The notes beneath the pieces were generated by a model, which saw only the letters and a program-made list of their open reading frames with translations, did not search any database and was not told the origin of the DNA. The translations under genes were made by a program, and so were the position numbers. From Syntrophomonadaceae bacterium (GTDB lineage: Bacteria; Bacillota; Ch66; Ch109): a stretch of 6,054 nucleotides of DNA. Positions 4,484 to 6,054 of the stretch are shown here, piece by piece; the stretch's first letter is position 1; the number at the start of each line of letters is the position of its first letter. The DNA lies in the NCBI GenBank assembly GCA_012512295.1, contig JAAZDI010000003.1, positions 1 to 6,054 of the forward strand, written 5' to 3'.

Positions 4484-5887
4484 ATGAAAAGATATTTTTT
4501 GGCTTTCGTATTGTTGATTTGGCTTATTGTCTGCCCCTTGACTGGATGTGGCCAAAGCGCAAAGATCGATCCGGCCAATCCGGTAACTCTTAATTTGTGG
4601 CATAATTATGGCGGTCAGCTTAAAGAGACGATGGACAATATGGTCGATGAATTTAATGAAACCATCGGGCTCGAAAAAGGTATTATCATTAATGTGACCT
4701 CTATTTCCGGCAGTGCGACTCTCCATGAAAAAATCACTATGGCCGCTCATGGTGACCCGGGTGCCCCTAACCTACCTGATATCACCACTGCCTATCCAAA
4801 AACGGCGCTTATTCTGGCTAATAAAGGCTTATTAACTGACCTGAACAGTCAGTTTTCTGACCAGGAATTATCAGCCTATATTCCGGAGTTTTTAGCAGAA
4901 GGCCGGATAAACGGTGACAGTCTTTACGTCTTCCCTATTGCTAAATCAACAGAAGTCTTGTTTGTTAACACTACATTATTCAATCGGTTTGCTCGGGACA
5001 CAGGAGCTAAAATCGAGGATCTAAAATCTTTTGAAGGGATTGCCAGGACCGCTTCCCTATATTATGAATGGACTGACCGGCAAACACCTGATGTGGCCGA
5101 TGACGGTAAAACGTTTTATATGCCGGATTCACTATTTAATTTTGCCCTGATAGGTTGTAAACAACTGGGGGCAGAATTGGTCAACGATGGCAAATTCTAC
5201 TTTTCGTCACCACAGTATAAAAGGGTATGGGATTGTTATTACCAATCTGCCGTCTTAGGAAATTTTGCTATTTTTGACGGTTATGCTACCGATCTGGCGA
5301 AAACTGGTGATATAGTATGTTCAACCGGATCAACTGCCGGGGTATCTTTTTTCTCTCCCACCGTGACTTATGCAGATAATACCTCTGAACCAGCTGAACT
5401 GGCTATCCTGCCCTACCCGGTTTTTGAGGGCGGTAAAAAACTAGCTATTCAAAGAGGGGCCGGTATGTGTGTAATCAAATCGACCCCCGAGAAAGAATAC
5501 GCTGCCGCCGTGTTTTTGAAATGGTTTACCAGCCCGGAAAACAACTTACGCTTTGTTTCATCTACCGGCTATCTGCCCGTCACTAAAGAAGCTTTCGGGG
5601 AGATTATGTCCCAAGAGATAGAAAACCTGTCGAATGACAGTATCAAGAAACTGCTGCAAACCGCCAGGACCATGCAGCAAGAATATGAGTTTTACATTCC
5701 TCCATTGTTCGAGGGGATTGATGAACTGCAAAAGGAATATGAAAGCAAGCTTAGAAAATTGGCCGCAGATTCACGCATATCTTATCGAAACAAGCTCTCG
5801 AACAGTGATAAAAACACTGCTTATAAATCGGTGGCGCAGGCTGCCTTTGCTGATTTTGTAAACATAGACTTTAGAAAATCTAATTAG
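4484..5887 (+). CDS. Extracellular solute-binding lipoprotein (family 1 type)
   Basis: This is a 467-residue binding protein tethered outside the membrane, of the kind that delivers sugars or other solutes to ABC importers or sensors. The signal peptide runs MKRYFLAFVLLIWLIVCP and the lipobox LTGC gives lipidated Cys22. The mature protein opens with VTLNLWHNYGG, typical of family 1 binding proteins, followed by DNMVDEFNE, PDITTAYPKTALILANKG (hinge region) and LYVFPIAKSTEVLFVNTTLF. Further on, AILPYPVFEGGKKLAIQRGAG and FLKWFTSPENNLRFVSSTGY LPV mark the C-terminal lobe. The start at 4484 is chosen because AAGAGG lies at 4471-4476 with 7-nt spacing and the signal peptide begins there. The open frame extends upstream to 4382 without such signals. 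The ligand cannot be told. The next gene follows after 2 bp and no importer gene is visible, so it may serve a sensor. Confidence 0.93.
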   Translation: MKRYFLAFVLLIWLIVCPLTGCGQSAKIDPANPVTLNLWHNYGGQLKETMDNMVDEFNETIGLEKGIIINVTSISGSATLHEKITMAAHGDPGAPNLPDITTAYPKTALILANKGLLTDLNSQFSDQELSAYIPEFLAEGRINGDSLYVFPIAKSTEVLFVNTTLFNRFARDTGAKIEDLKSFEGIARTASLYYEWTDRQTPDVADDGKTFYMPDSLFNFALIGCKQLGAELVNDGKFYFSSPQYKRVWDCYYQSAVLGNFAIFDGYATDLAKTGDIVCSTGSTAGVSFFSPTVTYADNTSEPAELAILPYPVFEGGKKLAIQRGAGMCVIKSTPEKEYAAAVFLKWFTSPENNLRFVSSTGYLPVTKEAFGEIMSQEIENLSNDSIKKLLQTARTMQQEYEFYIPPLFEGIDELQKEYESKLRKLAADSRISYRNKLSNSDKNTAYKSVAQAAFADFVNIDFRKSN

Positions 5888-5889
5888 TA

Positions 5890-6054
5890 ATGGAGCTTTT
5901 GCCCTTGAAAACCGCACTGCACGAGAAAAGCTATGAGCTGATAAACTGGTTGACCGCTTCGACCACATCGGGTATTCCCATGGCGATAAGGCTTTTTCTG
6001 TTCTTAATTGTATTGGTGGTTACCTTTATTTTGGGAGTAATCGCTATCCTGTTG
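5890..6054 (+). CDS. Membrane protein, N-terminal part (possible sensor), cut by window end
   Basis: The frame is open from ATG 5890 to the window edge, giving 55 residues. An amphipathic lead (MELLPLKTALHEKSYELINW) is followed by one long hydrophobic segment, RLFLFLIVLVVTFILGVIAI, at about residues 34-53. It starts 2 bp after the solute-binding protein stop, which suggests translational coupling. An in-frame TTG at 5905-5907 sits 9 nt after GGAG (5892-5895) and could be the true start. The single long helix after a polar lead resembles the first transmembrane helix of a sensor protein (histidine kinase or GGDEF type) more than an importer permease, but the domain that would decide lies outside the window. 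The gene is real with good likelihood; the role is a guess. Confidence 0.72.
   Translation, partial: MELLPLKTALHEKSYELINWLTASTTSGIPMAIRLFLFLIVLVVTFILGVIAILL

Noticed and set aside
4466..4750. Minus-strand frame opposite the solute-binding gene start
   Set aside because: It is antisense to the signal peptide and N-lobe of a well-supported gene; no ribosome site seen.
5634..5968. Short frames on both strands at the end of the solute-binding gene
   Set aside because: They are alternative-frame shadows of the binding-protein C-terminus and the next gene start.

Overview
The window looks like chromosomal DNA from a low-to-mid G+C Firmicute, probably an anaerobic Clostridia/Peptococcaceae-type bacterium. 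This is inferred from strong Shine-Dalgarno sites, lipobox-bearing lipoproteins, a DUF6591-type lipoprotein and a DUF4870-type membrane protein, a PadR regulator and a Clostridia-style TnpB-related remnant. I cannot name the species.

Layout. Positions 19-4243 are carried on the minus strand; positions 4484-6054 are on the plus strand. Read in the minus direction from 4243, the order is: a small DUF4870-like membrane protein; a DUF6591-like lipoprotein ending at a clear intrinsic terminator (3251-3280); a broken PadR regulator with its promoter and a possible operator; the 3' remnant of an IS200/IS605-type tnpB with a structured right end that resembles a TnpB omega-RNA (reRNA); a metallo-beta-lactamase-fold hydrolase; a 5'-truncated livG-type ABC ATPase; and an intact protein-L-isoaspartate O-methyltransferase (pcm). 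On the plus strand, an extracellular solute-binding lipoprotein is followed 2 bp later by the start of a membrane protein that runs off the window.

The most notable stretch is about 1.4-3.1 kb, where several lesions cluster. padR has an in-frame TGA at codon 32 and loses its C-terminal domain where tnpB sequence begins. The tnpB remnant keeps about 100 C-terminal codons and has an in-frame TAG. Its right-end RNA region still shows several intact stems. The hydrolase gene starts at the element's right border with no in-frame ATG and carries an in-frame 66-bp partial duplication near a metal-ligand motif. livG has lost its N-terminal segment exactly where it meets the hydrolase stop codon, and no livF follows it. 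I read this as a chromosomal scar made by insertion and deletion events, with an orphan omega-RNA-like relic, and not as an intact new system.

The flanks look healthy. pcm is a standalone protein-repair gene. The DUF4870/DUF6591 pair probably forms a small envelope operon, transcribed from a promoter near 4298-4325 just beside two tandem 19-bp dyads that may be operators. The solute-binding lipoprotein and the following membrane protein are tightly coupled and may act as a ligand-sensing pair.
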